Below, in pieces: positions 1 through 11,315 of a DNA stretch of 64,000 nucleotides. Position numbers and translations under genes: made by a program. The stretch is taken from contig NW_017265137.1 of the NCBI RefSeq assembly GCF_001638985.1, positions 2,726,222 through 2,790,221 of the forward strand, read 5' to 3'. Numbering within the stretch: the stretch's first letter is position 1; each line of letters opens with the position of its first letter. The notes under the pieces were generated by a model. The model was not told where the DNA came from and ran no database searches. It worked only from the letters and a program-made list of their open reading frames with translations. Source of the DNA: Phycomyces blakesleeanus NRRL 1555(-). Taxonomy: Eukaryota; Mucoromycota; Mucoromycetes; Mucorales; Phycomycetaceae.

Positions 1-96
1 TAACTATACTCATTGACGAGTGGTTGCATGTTGAATATAAATCATATTTTTTGGCATGAGAAATTTACTCACAGAGGTCCAAACATTCTTTTGGGG

Positions 97-232
97 AGTG
101 TATAGTCCATTGTATAGTCTATAGTATAATACACCATATAGTACATAGTATAGTATATCATATAGTATATTGTACAGCCTATTGTATATTTCTATTATAT
201 ATTTCCATTGTATATTCTACTGCGCAGCAAGT
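97..232. repeat. AT-rich imperfect tandem repeat (TATAGT-like)
   Basis: A run of degenerate TATAGT/TATATT units with a period of roughly 12-13 bp. It looks like simple-sequence expansion. Nothing coding is visible in 1-528 apart from this repeat. Confidence 0.6.
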
Positions 233-528
233 GTATGAATAAAAATAAAATCTACTAATTTTGCCACCAATTTTTCCATATATGAATTTATTACCAAGCT
301 TTTATTACCAATTTTTCTATATATGGGTTTACTACTATGCTTTTACTACCAATCTGTTTGAAACTAAGTCAATCAAGCATGCTGTCTTACTATTCAGTAA
401 ATTAGTGGCAATACCTCTATGAGTAATGGCAAGCATAGCTCATTTATCACCAATTTCTTCTGCTTTAGCATAATGTGACTAGCCACCAGATTTCATGCAA
501 ATTAGTAGTATTACCACACCAATTTTAC

Positions 529-972
529 TCATAGTGCATGCTTAAATGTAATGTTATTTATATATTTAAAATTTAATGGATCAGTTTTTCTTAATCTCTT
601 TGTACTACTATTCTTAGACAGAAAATTAAAGGACCCAATTGAAGAATTTATTTTTGCTATTTGTAAATTATTATTTAAACATTTCAAATTTATAAATGTG
701 AGAGAACTGCCTGTATGGATCATCCCAATTAACTTCTGATTCTCTATTACGATTAGAGTTACAAGATTAAACGCATCATTAGCTTTAATTCTTCTCAACT
801 CTGTCAAGTAGATATTTACATTCCAATGATATTTCCTCCATGTCTTCATCAATTCTGTTCTGAATCGTCTTGAGCGTCTGCTCAAACTTATCCTTTGCAG
901 AAGACTGAGATACCATGAGAATTGGCTCATTGTTTTTGCTCTTGCAGACATGACCATGGTAGTAGTTTTCAT
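529..972 (-). pseudogene. Retropepsin-like remnant of an LTR retrotransposon
   Basis: A minus-strand frame of about 147 codons. Its second half reads like the aspartic protease of fungal Ty3-type elements: a hydrophobic strand followed by I-H-T-G-S-S where the family has D-T-G-(S/A)-(S/A), then a NNI.FKHAL-like tail. The catalytic Asp is replaced by His, so no protease activity is expected. It lies just downstream, in the sense of transcription, of the gag remnant at 1043-2111, the normal gag-PR order. Pol would lie to the left, outside the window. The first ~60 residues are not recognisable and may be out of frame. The protease call rests on motif recognition only. Confidence 0.5.
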
Positions 973-1042
973 TATAATGTCAGCAGAGATTGCAACTGTT
1001 GGAACTACTGGATTTGTTTTTGCAGTTGATCAAGATAAAACA

Positions 1043-2111
1043 CTAGCTGGACTCATGGGTAGGATTCTTTTCATGGTGTGAGCAGAATAATATCTTCTTA
1101 TGCTTGGTTATCTTGTTGGAGTGGTGAAGCTTCTTTCTGGAATGTTCCTCATTATTCTTCTCAGGTTGCCCACAGGAACTAAGAATCAATTGGGTCGTCT
1201 TAGAATAGACTCTGTTATTATCTGCAAGAATGTATCTACTAATCTGCGTGACCTGCTCTACAGTCCAATCACGTTTGGACTCCCCATTGTAACCAGAGTG
1301 GGCCATGATAACTCTTACCAGTGTTTGCACTGATAAGATCAGCAAGGCAAGAAAGCGATTAGCAATGTAAGCATTGTCTTTGGGTAAACCAGCATTGTAA
1401 ACTGCACAGGGAAACTTCTTCAAGTAATCGCCAATGGACTCAGTGTTTTTCATCATCATTGTAAAGACCTGGTTTGTAAATTGTCGAGACACCAAGCTGG
1501 AACCATGTCTTTTGTTGAAGCATGATTTTGCTGCCTTTCCATCAATACACTTTTTAAAATCCATCTCTACCCATCCATCATCAGTGTAAGACAGACAAAG
1601 TGGCAAGAAATTCTTCTAAATTCTCTTGATGTCCAAGGAAGAAGACTTGATTACATTCTTGAGGGTACGTAGAAAATGTCCAACTGATTCAAATACCTCT
1701 TCATTTGAAAAGGGCTTAATAGTACTAGAGGCCAATTGAAATTTGGGAAGATCTCTTCTGCTGAGTGTCAACTCTTCTTCACGGTCAGCTCTCTCTGTGT
1801 TTGTATTAGGAGAGGCAAGCATCACACTGCACTTTTCAAGGTTAGTGACTGCCAATCTTGTGTGCTCACTCCTGCAGAGTGCATCTCAGCTGCTTGCTCA
1901 TTGTTTGCTACATGAGCAGTACTGAAGACCTCGATGCAGTTGCTACTTCTCTACCAATGGAAGGAGAATCAGAACCAGAAATGAAACCAAAACCAGAGGC
2001 AGCGTCCGGAAAGAAAATGGGCTCACTCAAGTCAGAGAATAGTTCATCCGCAGACATGGGGGATAAGGTAGCCTTCTCAGGAATAGGGGTCAAATCAGCA
2101 GGAGAGTTCAT
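1043..2111 (-). pseudogene. Retrotransposon gag remnant (copy 1)
   Basis: Decayed gag in several frames. It starts with ATG at 2111 (MNSPAD..., 20 bp from the LTR), runs out of frame near 1908, resumes at 1855 (LPKFQLAS...EVFESVGHFLRTLKNV) and continues after a stop near 1616 to 1043. The C-terminal part ends in a Cys/His-rich stretch (C-S-H-H...H) resembling a fungal zinc knuckle. A second, independent gag with the same layout (PF.QL...VFDSV...LPICL) lies at 62636-63843 on the other strand, which supports the call. The flanking LTR at 2131-2746 would be the 5' LTR. At least one frameshift and one nonsense codon make it non-functional. Confidence 0.6.
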
Positions 2112-2130
2112 TGTATTTCACAAAAAAAAA

Positions 2131-2746
2131 TGTTGTGGGGAGAAATAAAACAAATACAATATAGACAAAAGAATTTGGGGAGAACTTGCGTAGGTTGTTT
2201 ATTTCAAAAGAAAAGTAAATAATAATTAAATTTGATTGTTTTTTTACATGGAACTATCTACTGATATTTATATATTTTTCTAATTTGTAATTCAGTATGT
2301 ACTTAAGTAATCCTTATCATGATGAGTCACCTTCCAAGAGTATTGTTCTTCTGGAAAGATCTGCAAAAACCAATTGATACGATACTTCCCCAGTCAGATC
2401 AGTCCAAGAGTTTTGATAAAGAAGAGCAATTATGATATTGATAATATTTTAGTATTCTTACCCAGATACTTGGGTAATGTTTCATAATATTAAATAGTTG
2501 TAGTTGTAGTATCTCAATTAAGTATTTGTATAATAAAAAAATATAATAATGCCATATATATAATGTATATATATTTGTATATCTCATATCATGTTGATAA
2601 TAATAAATAATCAATTATATGTACAATGATCTGTGTATTAGATAATATCATAAAGGCAGATTCATTTGACTGGAATAGCTGAGGATATTATTTTATCCTT
2701 CAGTCTTACTCTCAGATTCAGCAGTAATCAATACTCATTTACAACA
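2131..2746 (-). repeat. LTR, family A (copy A1, 5' LTR of the minus-strand element)
   Basis: The plus strand begins TGTTGTGGGGAG and ends CATTTACAACA, giving TGTTGT/ACAACA inverted ends. Both ends recur in the solo copy at 60082-60614, and the left end recurs at 63845. Adjacency to the gag start on the left suggests a 5' LTR read right to left, so the orientation is inferred. No obvious primer-binding site separates it from the gag start. Its partner LTR would be outside the window. Confidence 0.7.
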
Positions 2747-2985
2747 GTAAGATTCCTTTTTTTCAGCCAATGATATTTATTTCGGAGTTTTTCATACAGT
2801 TGTATAATGTATCATGTTACATAAACAATTCTAAGTTACCATTTATAGAATTGGAGTTTGCAATTTAAAAAATGTCCTCTTTTCAAAAATTGTCTATTAT
2901 AAAAAAGATGCATCCTACTAGTACTCACTTGAACAAAAAATTAATAGAAATAAAAAGGGCGTGAAAGGAAAATAGTAGCCTTTCA
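2747..2985. other. Intergenic, no feature seen
   Basis: AT-rich sequence between LTR-A1 and the CACTA element. I see no coding or repeat signal. Confidence 0.5.
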
Positions 2986-4555
2986 CACTACAACAAGAAA
3001 AAGGGTCACTATTGGGGTTACTTTAGAGGCTTTTTTTTGTTTGGACCCCTGTTTTGACCCTTTACTTTTATGGAGCAAAATGTATCTCCGCTCTCTTAAG
3101 TATGTAGAGTTTTATTTACATACTGATAAACTTTTTGATAGGTTACAGTTGTCTTTTTATTGGTACTTATATATGAGAGCATTTTTAGACTTCACTTTGA
3201 TTGGGCATTATGCTTCATCCAAAGTATATGCTTTTAATTTATTGGTCATTTAACTAACTCTATTTCCATAATTGGCTCTTATTTATATATATTTTTATTT
3301 ATCCGTAGTTTTAATTGGGTCATAAACATATTTGTATCAATAAATATTATAAAAAAGAATTTTATTGGTTTTCATAACAAAAACAGTTCATCATATATAA
3401 ATTTTACTGGCTAGATATTATTTTATTTATTATATACTTTGATAAAATGTACTATTCTATAGTATGTACCAGATATACTTACAAGCTACTGTTGCCTTTT
3501 ATGGTTTCTTCATAATTGACTAGATTTAACAAAAATAACCAGTGCTTACAACATCTGATAAAGTCTATCCCACTTTGATTGAATAGGCACGCATGTTTGA
3601 TATACATCAAGTCCTTGTCTTCTTGAAAGAAAAATATCCAATTTGAATTTGATTCTATAGCTTGTAAAGAAGAAAGAATGGTCAAGTCAACAGTGTTAAG
3701 ATATATATAAGTGTTAACAGTTTCTTTGTTTTTCTTGCTTAGTTAAAACCAAAGATTCTGGCTCATTATTCTAAAGTTTTGTTACAAAATTATATTTTTA
3801 ATGCTAGGAATAGGTCTTAGAATTAGGGCGCCAGATATTTATATAGTTTTATATTAGTTTATATGTTTTTTTTATTTCCATGTTCCTTACATCTTAGCAT
3901 AAGATTTTTTTAACATGCTTGTTCATTTATGTCATTAAGTATTTTGACAATCTCCAGTTATAAGATTGTTTGTTTCTTTTGAAGTGCTTTGTAATCTCTC
4001 TGAAAAGCAAGAAGTATATCTTGCATACTTTGAAGCAAATGATTTACATCATCATCTGCATTATTAATAATAATAAAAAATCTAACATCAGGGTTTGTTA
4101 TGAAAAAAAGAAAGAATGAAAAAAAAATCTTCAAGTCGTCATTAGCGTCATATATTTTGTACAAATGTATTGGCTACTCTTTGATATGAAATATCAATAT
4201 AGTAATTTTACAATGATGACTTGAAGTTTCCTATTTTAAATTTTTAGCGTGTCTTTGAATTGTCTTAACAGATTTTATTCAAGTAACAAAAGTTTAGATA
4301 TTTTCTTCTCTTTCTACTTCTGACTTTTAATAGTACTCAATTGCAATCTATATTTCCCATAAATGTAATATCTGTAGTTAAAATGAATGTCTCTCTCTAC
4401 TGAGATCTAATTTTAGGTAGTCAATTTACTTTTTATCAACCGTTTCAAAAAACAGAGATTTTCTTGTTTCAACTTAGATTTTTGGTGATTTCTTGATTAT
4501 TATATATCATAAATGAAGGCACAAATTGAAAAAACCGCCCCTATTTGTCGTAGTG
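2986..4555. mobile_element. CACTA-3: short CACTA (EnSpm) element lacking a transposase
   Basis: The left end reads CACTACAACAAG and the right end, inverted, reads CACTACGACAAA. Both are flanked by the 3-bp direct duplication TCA (2983-2985 and 4556-4558), as expected for CACTA elements. Its left part matches the left part of CACTA-2 (3470-3700 against 54120-54340). Its right 270 bp matches the right end of CACTA-2 (4290-4555 against 58160-58424). The transposase region between them is missing, so this is an internal-deletion derivative. It retains a remnant of the companion gene at 3479-4068. Confidence 0.85.
3479..4068 (-). pseudogene. CACTA companion gene remnant (CACTA-3)
   Basis: The N-terminal part (from 4068) reads NNADDDVNHLLQSMQ..., matching the coiled-coil start of the companion gene in CACTA-2 (MNNTDY...ILQGMQETLFALQ). 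The presumed start codon is ATT instead of ATG. A separate segment at 3685-3479 matches the C-terminal block of that gene (ES.SNWI...QEDKDL...HACL...SGIDF.RC). The middle is degraded and the final tryptophans are partly lost. Function unknown; by analogy with plant CACTA elements it could be a TnpA-like end-binding protein, which is inference. Confidence 0.6.
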
Positions 4556-5242
4556 TCACTAAAAAATGCTAAGTGCGTGACATCTGTTATTATTTTTTTT
4601 GGCAACTTAGCAATTTTTTTTATGGTTTTTTACTTAGCATTTTTTTTTACAATACAACAAATTTTACAATGTTTGCATAATCACAGTCTTTGCAAGTACT
4701 TTATTGTATATGTAGGTCAGCTATAGTACGAAGTACTGGGCACTTGACATTACAATAAATATAAGAGAGAAAAAACATAAAATAAAGGAATACAAAGCTG
4801 TTTTCAAGAAATGTCTTATTACAACAAGTTTTTTAGCTGCTAGCATTTATAAATACAAAAGTTGTTGGTCAATTCTGAATATTCTTAGCCAATAAAATCT
4901 CTCACTTTTATTTTTTGCATTTGTTTCGTCACAAAATATCTTTTTTTTTCTTTCTCTCTGTCCCAAAACTTCTTTTTTTCTTTTTTTCTGTCACAAAAGT
5001 GTTTTCTTTATTTTTCTCAGTCGCAAAAACAATATTTTTGTGCAAAATTCACCTAAAACAGTTTAGAGTCATTTTTTCTTCTGCTTTTCTTATTTTTATT
5101 TATTTATTTACAAGTAATTAGCAAATCGAAATACATATTTTTGTTTGTGCAATCGTCTGAAATTCAAGACCTCTACATATTTTCTTATTTTTGAACTTAA
5201 ATCTTATTATAGCCAATTAGCACTCTTTATTTAAAATTTAGA
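4556..5242. repeat. AT-rich spacer with a T-rich ~30-bp imperfect tandem repeat
   Basis: No gene seen. At about 4927-5045 four imperfect units of roughly 30 bp repeat the pattern TGTC-CAAAA followed by a T/C-rich tract. The long open frame here is a by-product of the T-rich tract (Phe/Leu/Ser only). Confidence 0.5.
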
Positions 5243-6596
5243 AAAAAATTACTATAAACAGATCAAAAGTCTTTGGGTGTGATATTTATATTGAGATAGC
5301 TTAGCAGCTATCATCTTGTCAGCATAAAATATATATAAATGATAAAGGAATTAGGCCAAGAATTTTTACAGTTAGTACTGTAAATAATATCTAAAAGATT
5401 ATTAAGATAATTATATCATATTGCCAGATAAAATATGTCACAGCAATATAGAACTAATTTAGTATAGTGTATTTTCTTAATAATCGCAAATTTCAAGATT
5501 TGTATCAATTTTTTATTTCAAATGGCAATATATGAAAATGGCATTAAATGTCTGCCAGTTTTTTAAAAAATTCTAAATATTGAACTTTATGCAGTCACAA
5601 CTTCATATATTCACAACAAAAGATCTTTTAAACACCGGGTAATACATAATATTACTATTTTAGGGGATTGATTCTTATCGTCTGTCATTATAAATGGAAA
5701 ATATAGTGTCAATATTTCTCTTTCTCTGCTATTAAATTCAAATACTGCATTTTTTCAAGACCTAAAAAGTGCTGTCGCAAATGAAAAAACTAAACACGTT
5801 TTCTGTTTACTTTGTAGAGAAACTGTTTCTTAACAAAATAAATAGAAAAGGTATTTAGTTTTGTCATTTTTGACAACACTTTTTAGGTCTTGAAAAAAAC
5901 AATTAGAGTACATTTTTTTGTCAATTATAGAAAAAATACACTATAGGAAGTCATAAAGCTCTAGTGTAAAAAAGAAAAGAATAGCTAAGAGCTAAAGAAG
6001 TATGATTTATGACTTGATGTTATTATTGTAACACTGACACTAGTTAAGTAGTAAATATGTGAATGCACTGGTTAGCCTTTTCATTACACTAGTTGAGATT
6101 CAATAAGAACTAACCAGGTGTTCAATAAAGGTGTAATTATAAGGGTTTTTAAGATAGAAACAATTATATAGAATTTGAGAATCAAGGTGTAAGATGGTCT
6201 TTATTCCATATTATTTGCCTTTGCTTTTATATTGTTTCTATCCTATTTTTTATATCATTGTTTTATCATTTTCTAAGGTTTGCTAAGTCTCTTAGTTCTC
6301 TACTAATGTCTTTAGTTCTACACTAATTATCTTTATTTTTGCTGCTATGATTTTATTCTTTTGTAATTTCAAAATCCGTTGCAGTAACAAATACACTCTA
6401 ATAACCAAATACAGTAAAGAAAAAAAGTCTTAAGAAACTAAGACGTAATGACAAGAGCAGATTGTGTTTTCTTATAAAAAGAGACACTTTTTATTTATAA
6501 ATAAAAGATAACTTATATACAGTCTCAAAGTATTTCTATATGTCTCTATTATCAAATTTATTATTTTCTATTGTTTCTTACTTGAAATATCACACA
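5243..6596 (+). repeat. LTR, family C (copy C1), interrupted twice
   Basis: Three segments (about 5243-5464, 5944-6058 and 6397-6596) align in order with the uninterrupted copy at 8338-8889. They share the stretch TATACAGTCTCAAAG and end in TATCACACA. The first interruption is a TA-flanked MITE (5465-5943). The second is a ~338-bp insertion (6059-6396) absent from the other copy. The left limit is approximate because the first ~100 bp is diverged. No gag follows, so this is a solo LTR or LTR fragment. Confidence 0.65.
5465..5943. mobile_element. MITE copy 1, Tc1/mariner-like (TA target)
   Basis: The ends are TAGTGTATTTTC and, inverted, TAGTGTATTTTTTC. TA dinucleotides flank both sides (5463-5464, 5944-5945). 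The matching empty site is present in LTR-C2 at 8571-8580 (ttagTAggaa), which proves insertion. The interior contains a large imperfect palindrome (CAAGACCTAAAAA ... TTTTTAGGTCTTG). No coding capacity. A second, inverted copy is at 14638-18091. Confidence 0.85.
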
Positions 6597-7083
6597 TGAT
6601 AAAGAAGTATTAAAATATGTATCATCATTTTTAGACTATTCAAAATTGGGTTGAAAGATTAAATATTTCCCTTTAAAATTTAGTTTATTTATAAATAATA
6701 ATTGAGTAAATTTGAATCAATTCAAAATAGGATGTGCAAAATATCAAAAATTAAAACCCCATTTGAATGATTTTTATAAATTTATTCAAAAATGAACTAG
6801 TAGTCACCCTCTCTAATATCTCTAATAAATAATATTGATTTGATGGTAACATTTTAAGATATGGATTTTGATATTAAATATCATAAATCAATATAATTTA
6901 ACATCCAATTTCTCATAGGGACTGCTAATTTTTAAAAGCCTGCTAAAAAATGTCTGAGTTTTATTTGAGTCTCAAGAATCAGATACTGTCATTCTAGTTA
7001 AAAATTAAATAAACTTTCTTTTTATAAAAAAACTAATTTATAAAAATCTTTATAGAATCAAAGGTTGTGCTTATTTAGTTATA
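6597..7083. other. Intergenic, no feature seen
   Basis: AT-rich sequence with many stops on both strands. Nothing recognisable. Confidence 0.5.
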
Positions 7084-8144
7084 TTATGCTTCTATTTTCT
7101 GAAGAAAAGACATTACTAAACGTTTAAAGTCACTGGTTATATTAAGTCTATATCTAACAGCTGCTATTGGTAAGTATAGACAATGTACTGGAAGAATGCA
7201 ATCATATTTCAGAGTGGTTAAAGGCTCATTCCATAACTCAATATTTTCTGTCATCAATGGTTGGTAACTTTCTGAAGTATAACTTGTATACCACTCTATA
7301 AAAGCAAATATATAAACAACATCTTTGTTATTGATGTTCAAGATATGTTGAAAGAAATAGAGAATGTAGTCAGAGATTACTGAAATATCTTTGCCTTTAC
7401 ATTCAAGAAATAAGGCTTGGAAATAGGAACCAGAGGAATATTCTTGTCTAAGAAATGATATGCGTTTGATATTTCAATTCAATCGTTTACAAAGATTTGG
7501 TCTGAATGGTTGTCTGAGTAATGGGCAAAAAGATTATAACTGTTATACACGTGGCAGTAAAATTTCAGTAATTAATTATAATGTTCCTTGCACATTACAA
7601 TCATCTTATCAAGCTTTATTAGAAATGTTGCTGGTGATAAAAGCTCTCATCCTGAGAATAACTTGCAAGGTTTGAAGAAAACTTAACAAACTGAGATAAA
7701 TTGAAAGCACTGCTATCAGATTGCAAAGACAAATGATATTAACTGTTGGAAATGTTATGTAGGAAAGTAATAAGAAATTCATCAAGACTAGTTGAAAAGG
7801 CTCTGATATAGCTGCTGATGTATGCTCTTTCAAGAAATTGCTTTATCATTGTTGACTCAAATCTACCCTTCTGATCTGTCTCAAAGTTTTTCAGCAAACC
7901 ATTATAATGCTCAAAACTAAGCAGCCAAAACGCATAAACAGGGCCAAAATCATTGATACACTTGCTAAGATGAAGATGCAAGTGCATGTTTGGAGTAATT
8001 GCTTGTTTTTTATAAAAGTCTGACATTTCGTGCAAAATTCTTGAAGATACTTATAAGCTTCTGCAGTTTCTTTAACAGTTATGAACGGTTTAGTTAGCAA
8101 ATGACATGCTTTTACAAAAAGCATCCAATTGACAAGATGAATGG
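7084..8144 (-). pseudogene. Plavaka-0 transposase, C-terminal part (split by a Mutator element)
   Basis: Fragments in different frames match the C-terminal half of the three other Plavaka-type transposases here: LVNWMLFVKACHLLTKPF near 8100, NMHLHLHLS..INDFGPVYAFWLLSFEHYNGLLKN near 7990-7880, and the extreme C-terminus IFAFIEWYT...CILPVHCLYLPIA...KRLVMSF ending at the stop 7084-7086. The N-terminal part continues at 12008-14061. The two halves were separated when a Mutator-like element inserted (target duplications at 8145-8153 and 11999-12007). Multiple frameshifts make it inactive. Plavaka belongs to the CMC group of cut-and-paste transposons. Confidence 0.75.
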
Positions 8145-8337
8145 CAGGAATTACACATTGCCTTATTTTCTGCCGGTTCAAATTTAAAATTAACTTTTTG
8201 AGGCTTTTTTTTGTCAGAGGCTTTGCAAGTAGCTTTTTGAAAAAGTTAATTTTCTATTGGGGATTTTTTTATTCCTTCTCTTTTTCTTCTCTTCTCTTTC
8301 TCTTTTTTTTAATACAAATTAAACACTAATCTGAACA

Positions 8338-8889
8338 TGTCCAACTTGTGGTGATCCAGACACTCGGATGTTGGATTTATCACATATAAGAACATATTCA
8401 TATTGGGATAGCATAGTAGTTATCATCTTTTCAGTATAAAATATATATAAACGATTAAGTAATCAGCTCAATAATTATTACAGTTAGTACTGTAGATAAT
8501 ATCTTAAAGATTGTTAAGATAATTATATCATACTGCTAGATAAACTGTGTCAGATCAATATGGAGCTAATTTAGTAGGAAGTCCTAAAGCTCTAGTATAA
8601 AAGAGAAAAGAATAGCTAAGAGCTAAAGAAGTACGTTTTATGACTTGATGTCATAATTGTAACACTGACACTAGTTAAGCAGTAAATATTCTAATAACCA
8701 AATATAGTAAAGGAAGAAAGCTTTAAGAAACTAAGATGTAATAACAAGAGCAGATTGTGTTTTCTTATAAAAAGGGACACTTTTTATTTATGAATAAAGA
8801 CAACTTATATACAGTCTCAAAGTATTTCTATACGTCTCTATTATCAAATATTTTATTTTTCTATTGTTTCATATCTGAAATATCACACA
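8338..8889 (+). repeat. LTR, family C (copy C2)
   Basis: Begins TGTCCAACTTGTGGTGATCC and ends TATCACACA. The same start (TGCCAACTGTGGTGATTC) is found at 62199. It carries the uninterrupted (empty) version of the site where MITE copy 1 sits in LTR-C1. It lies between the left MULE end and the MULE coding region, so it inserted into the MULE or was carried with it. Confidence 0.65.
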
Positions 8890-10593
8890 ACCAAGTTATT
8901 TACGATATTTCAAGTATTCAAAATGTTTTAATAAACACGTCTTTGAAGAGGATTAAGATGCTTCTTTTTAAAGTAGTTGTATCTGTAAAATCTAGTAAAT
9001 GGAGACGTTATCTTGACAAAATCAATACTCTTTGTTCAACAAAACGGAATAAAAAAAGATGTTTTGATTCAAAAGATTATATTTTTGGAGAAACACATCA
9101 GTGTCATTATACAGGCATATATATATCAGAGCAAGATTCATGCCCTGCACAAAAATAATCAAAGATATGTGGATGTAATAGAGCTTTGAAAATAAATCAG
9201 TTCAAAAATCTCCTACTACTGTTATGTTCTGTATGACAAGGGACCATAACAATCATGTTTCTGGAGACAGATCAGAGATTAAAACTTGGTCCTTGTCTTT
9301 TGAAGCTATTAAATTAATTGAAGATCAACTGAGAAGTGGAAACAGCTGTAGAACCACAAGAATATCTGTTCTTTGACAGATTGACAGCTGGGGTATTAGT
9401 GTTAGAAAGTCAAATTACCAAGAGATATACAATAGAATGAAGAAGGTATATTAAAAAAATAAAAGGAAGTTTGTATTTAACAGTTTTGGTAAAATAAAAT
9501 AAAATAGATGACAAATTTATTGTATATGTTCAACTCTAATGAGAAGACATCTATTGCTATCTGGATGAATAAGAAACTGCCAGAAAGAAATTATTGCATT
9601 TTTATTGAAGACTTTTATGTTAACAACAATGAAAGCAATCTTTTTGTCTTTGGCTTTCAATTGTCTAGCCAAGTAAGAGTCATAAGATTAGCTACATCAT
9701 TCTGTCTTGACACTACTCATGGCATATCAGTAAGAAGTGGAGAGGTCATGTACTTTTTAGTAACTCAACACATCATAACTAGAAAAGAGGTTCCTGTTGC
9801 TTACATAGTTATAAATGTCTAGACAGTAAGACTGATGAGTCAATGACTTATGCATATTTGGGAAAGAAGCTACTTCCGTCCTTTGAATATCACTATTGAC
9901 TGTAGTATTCCCAAAGTTAATGCAATTACATCTGTATTTTCTTATGTTGCAATTCACTATTGTGAATTTCATATTCTTTGTGCTTGGCAAACAAACCTCA
10001 ACAACAAAGTAAGAATTGATGTGTCATTTACATCAGTCCAGCTGACAGCATATAAGCAGGAGTTAAAGAACAAGCTGGAGTATATCTTGATGGAGTGAAA
10101 TAAATAAGCATTTTTGACAAGAATCTTTGACTTCAAATGTGATATATCCAACCAGTTACACTTCTTGAGATACTTCGAAACACAATAGACTGAAAGCAAA
10201 GTATTGCTTAAAAGATGGAGATGCCCTTATGTCAATGACTCACGTAGAAGATATTTGACAAATAACTATATTGAGTCATGACATAACTGGCTCAAGACTA
10301 TCTACTTTGTTCATGCTAGAATCAGAAGATTGAATCGTCTCTTGTTTGTTCTTACAAACAATATAAAGTATTTCTACAAACAAGAAGTAGATTGTATTCA
10401 CTTAAACAATGGAAAGATGGGGCCAGTAGAAAACGAACTTGCAAAAAATGAATTTGCTGCATCTAAGATAGAAGATGACATACTCCCTTCTAAAATGATC
10501 AGTCTATTAAAGGTCTTTGCCAGCGTACTTTATGTATTACATGAAAATGCTAGGGTTGGTTTAATGGACAGATACAGATTTTTTCACTATTAA
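8890..10593 (+). pseudogene. MULE transposase remnant
   Basis: Successive open segments read as a Mutator-family transposase. A Cys/His-rich N-terminal part (ETHQCHYTGIY...) lies near 9090-9160. The MULE catalytic region at 9640-9822 has SFCLDTTHGIS, carrying the first Asp, and VPVAY.V. A second segment at 9880-10010 reads AITSVFSYVAIHYCEFHILCAW, the CxxH motif typical of this family. A third, about 10240-10593, has a YIES-H-W-like motif and ends near DILPS. Frameshifts and stops separate all of them. The C-terminal SWIM zinc finger expected in MULEs is not visible. Confidence 0.7.
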
Positions 10594-11315
10594 TATGATA
10601 ATGATGTAACAATAAAAGTACCAATTGGGTAGTCATCTGATCAAGCCTTATAATTAAACTGAACCAAAGACATATAATAAACCGAGTTGGTTCAATTCGC
10701 AGAGAGGTGATAAAGTAATACAAAGAGTAAAAGATACTAAGTTCGGCTTCTAAAATGATAAGAGCTGTTCTTGTTAACAGCTTTATGAATGCTTTCAATC
10801 CATAATTATTTTTCTCCTACAGATTCTCTTTGTTTTCTTACTAAGATAAAATAAAAAATGAGTCACTCATGCTTGAGTCTATAGGAACCAATATTTCTAA
10901 AAAATATAGAACTCTAGGAACCTCTTCATGATGACATTTGTAGTCATTTATACATTTTCTACTTTTCCAGAACTAGTGAGATGGTATATTAGTATTAAAG
11001 TATTTATTACTAAAATGACATACAAAGAAGTCTTTAAATTATTTTATACTAATAGTCAGTATGTCTCCAGTTATTTTAGAAGCCAAATTTGGTATCTTTT
11101 ACTTTTTTTATTACTTTATCACCTCTCTGCAAATTGAGCCAACTCGGTTTATTATATGTCTTTGGTTCAGTTTAATTATAAGGCTTGATCAGATGACTAC
11201 CCAATTGGTACTTTTATTGTTATATCATTACCATATTAATAGTGAAAAAATCTATATCTGTTCATTAAACCAACCCTAGCATTTTCACGTAATACACAGA
11301 GTATACTGGCAAACA
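10513..11315. repeat. ~245-bp inverted duplication inside the MULE
   Basis: The arm at about 10513-10765 is repeated inverted at about 11070-11315. Both arms contain the stretch encoding ...TRFIICLWFSLIIRL when read outward, and the GCTAGGGTTGGTTTAATG motif. The left arm includes the 3' part of the transposase remnant, so coding sequence was duplicated in inverse orientation around a ~300-bp spacer. It would form a large hairpin. Confidence 0.8.

Noticed and set aside
97..232. Direct repeats that might be a CRISPR array
   Set aside because: Units are short, degenerate and without unique spacers. The genome is eukaryotic by intron and transposon content.
4915..5121. Long Phe/Leu-rich open frame on plus
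   Set aside because: It is created by a T-rich ~30-bp tandem repeat and has no coding signature.
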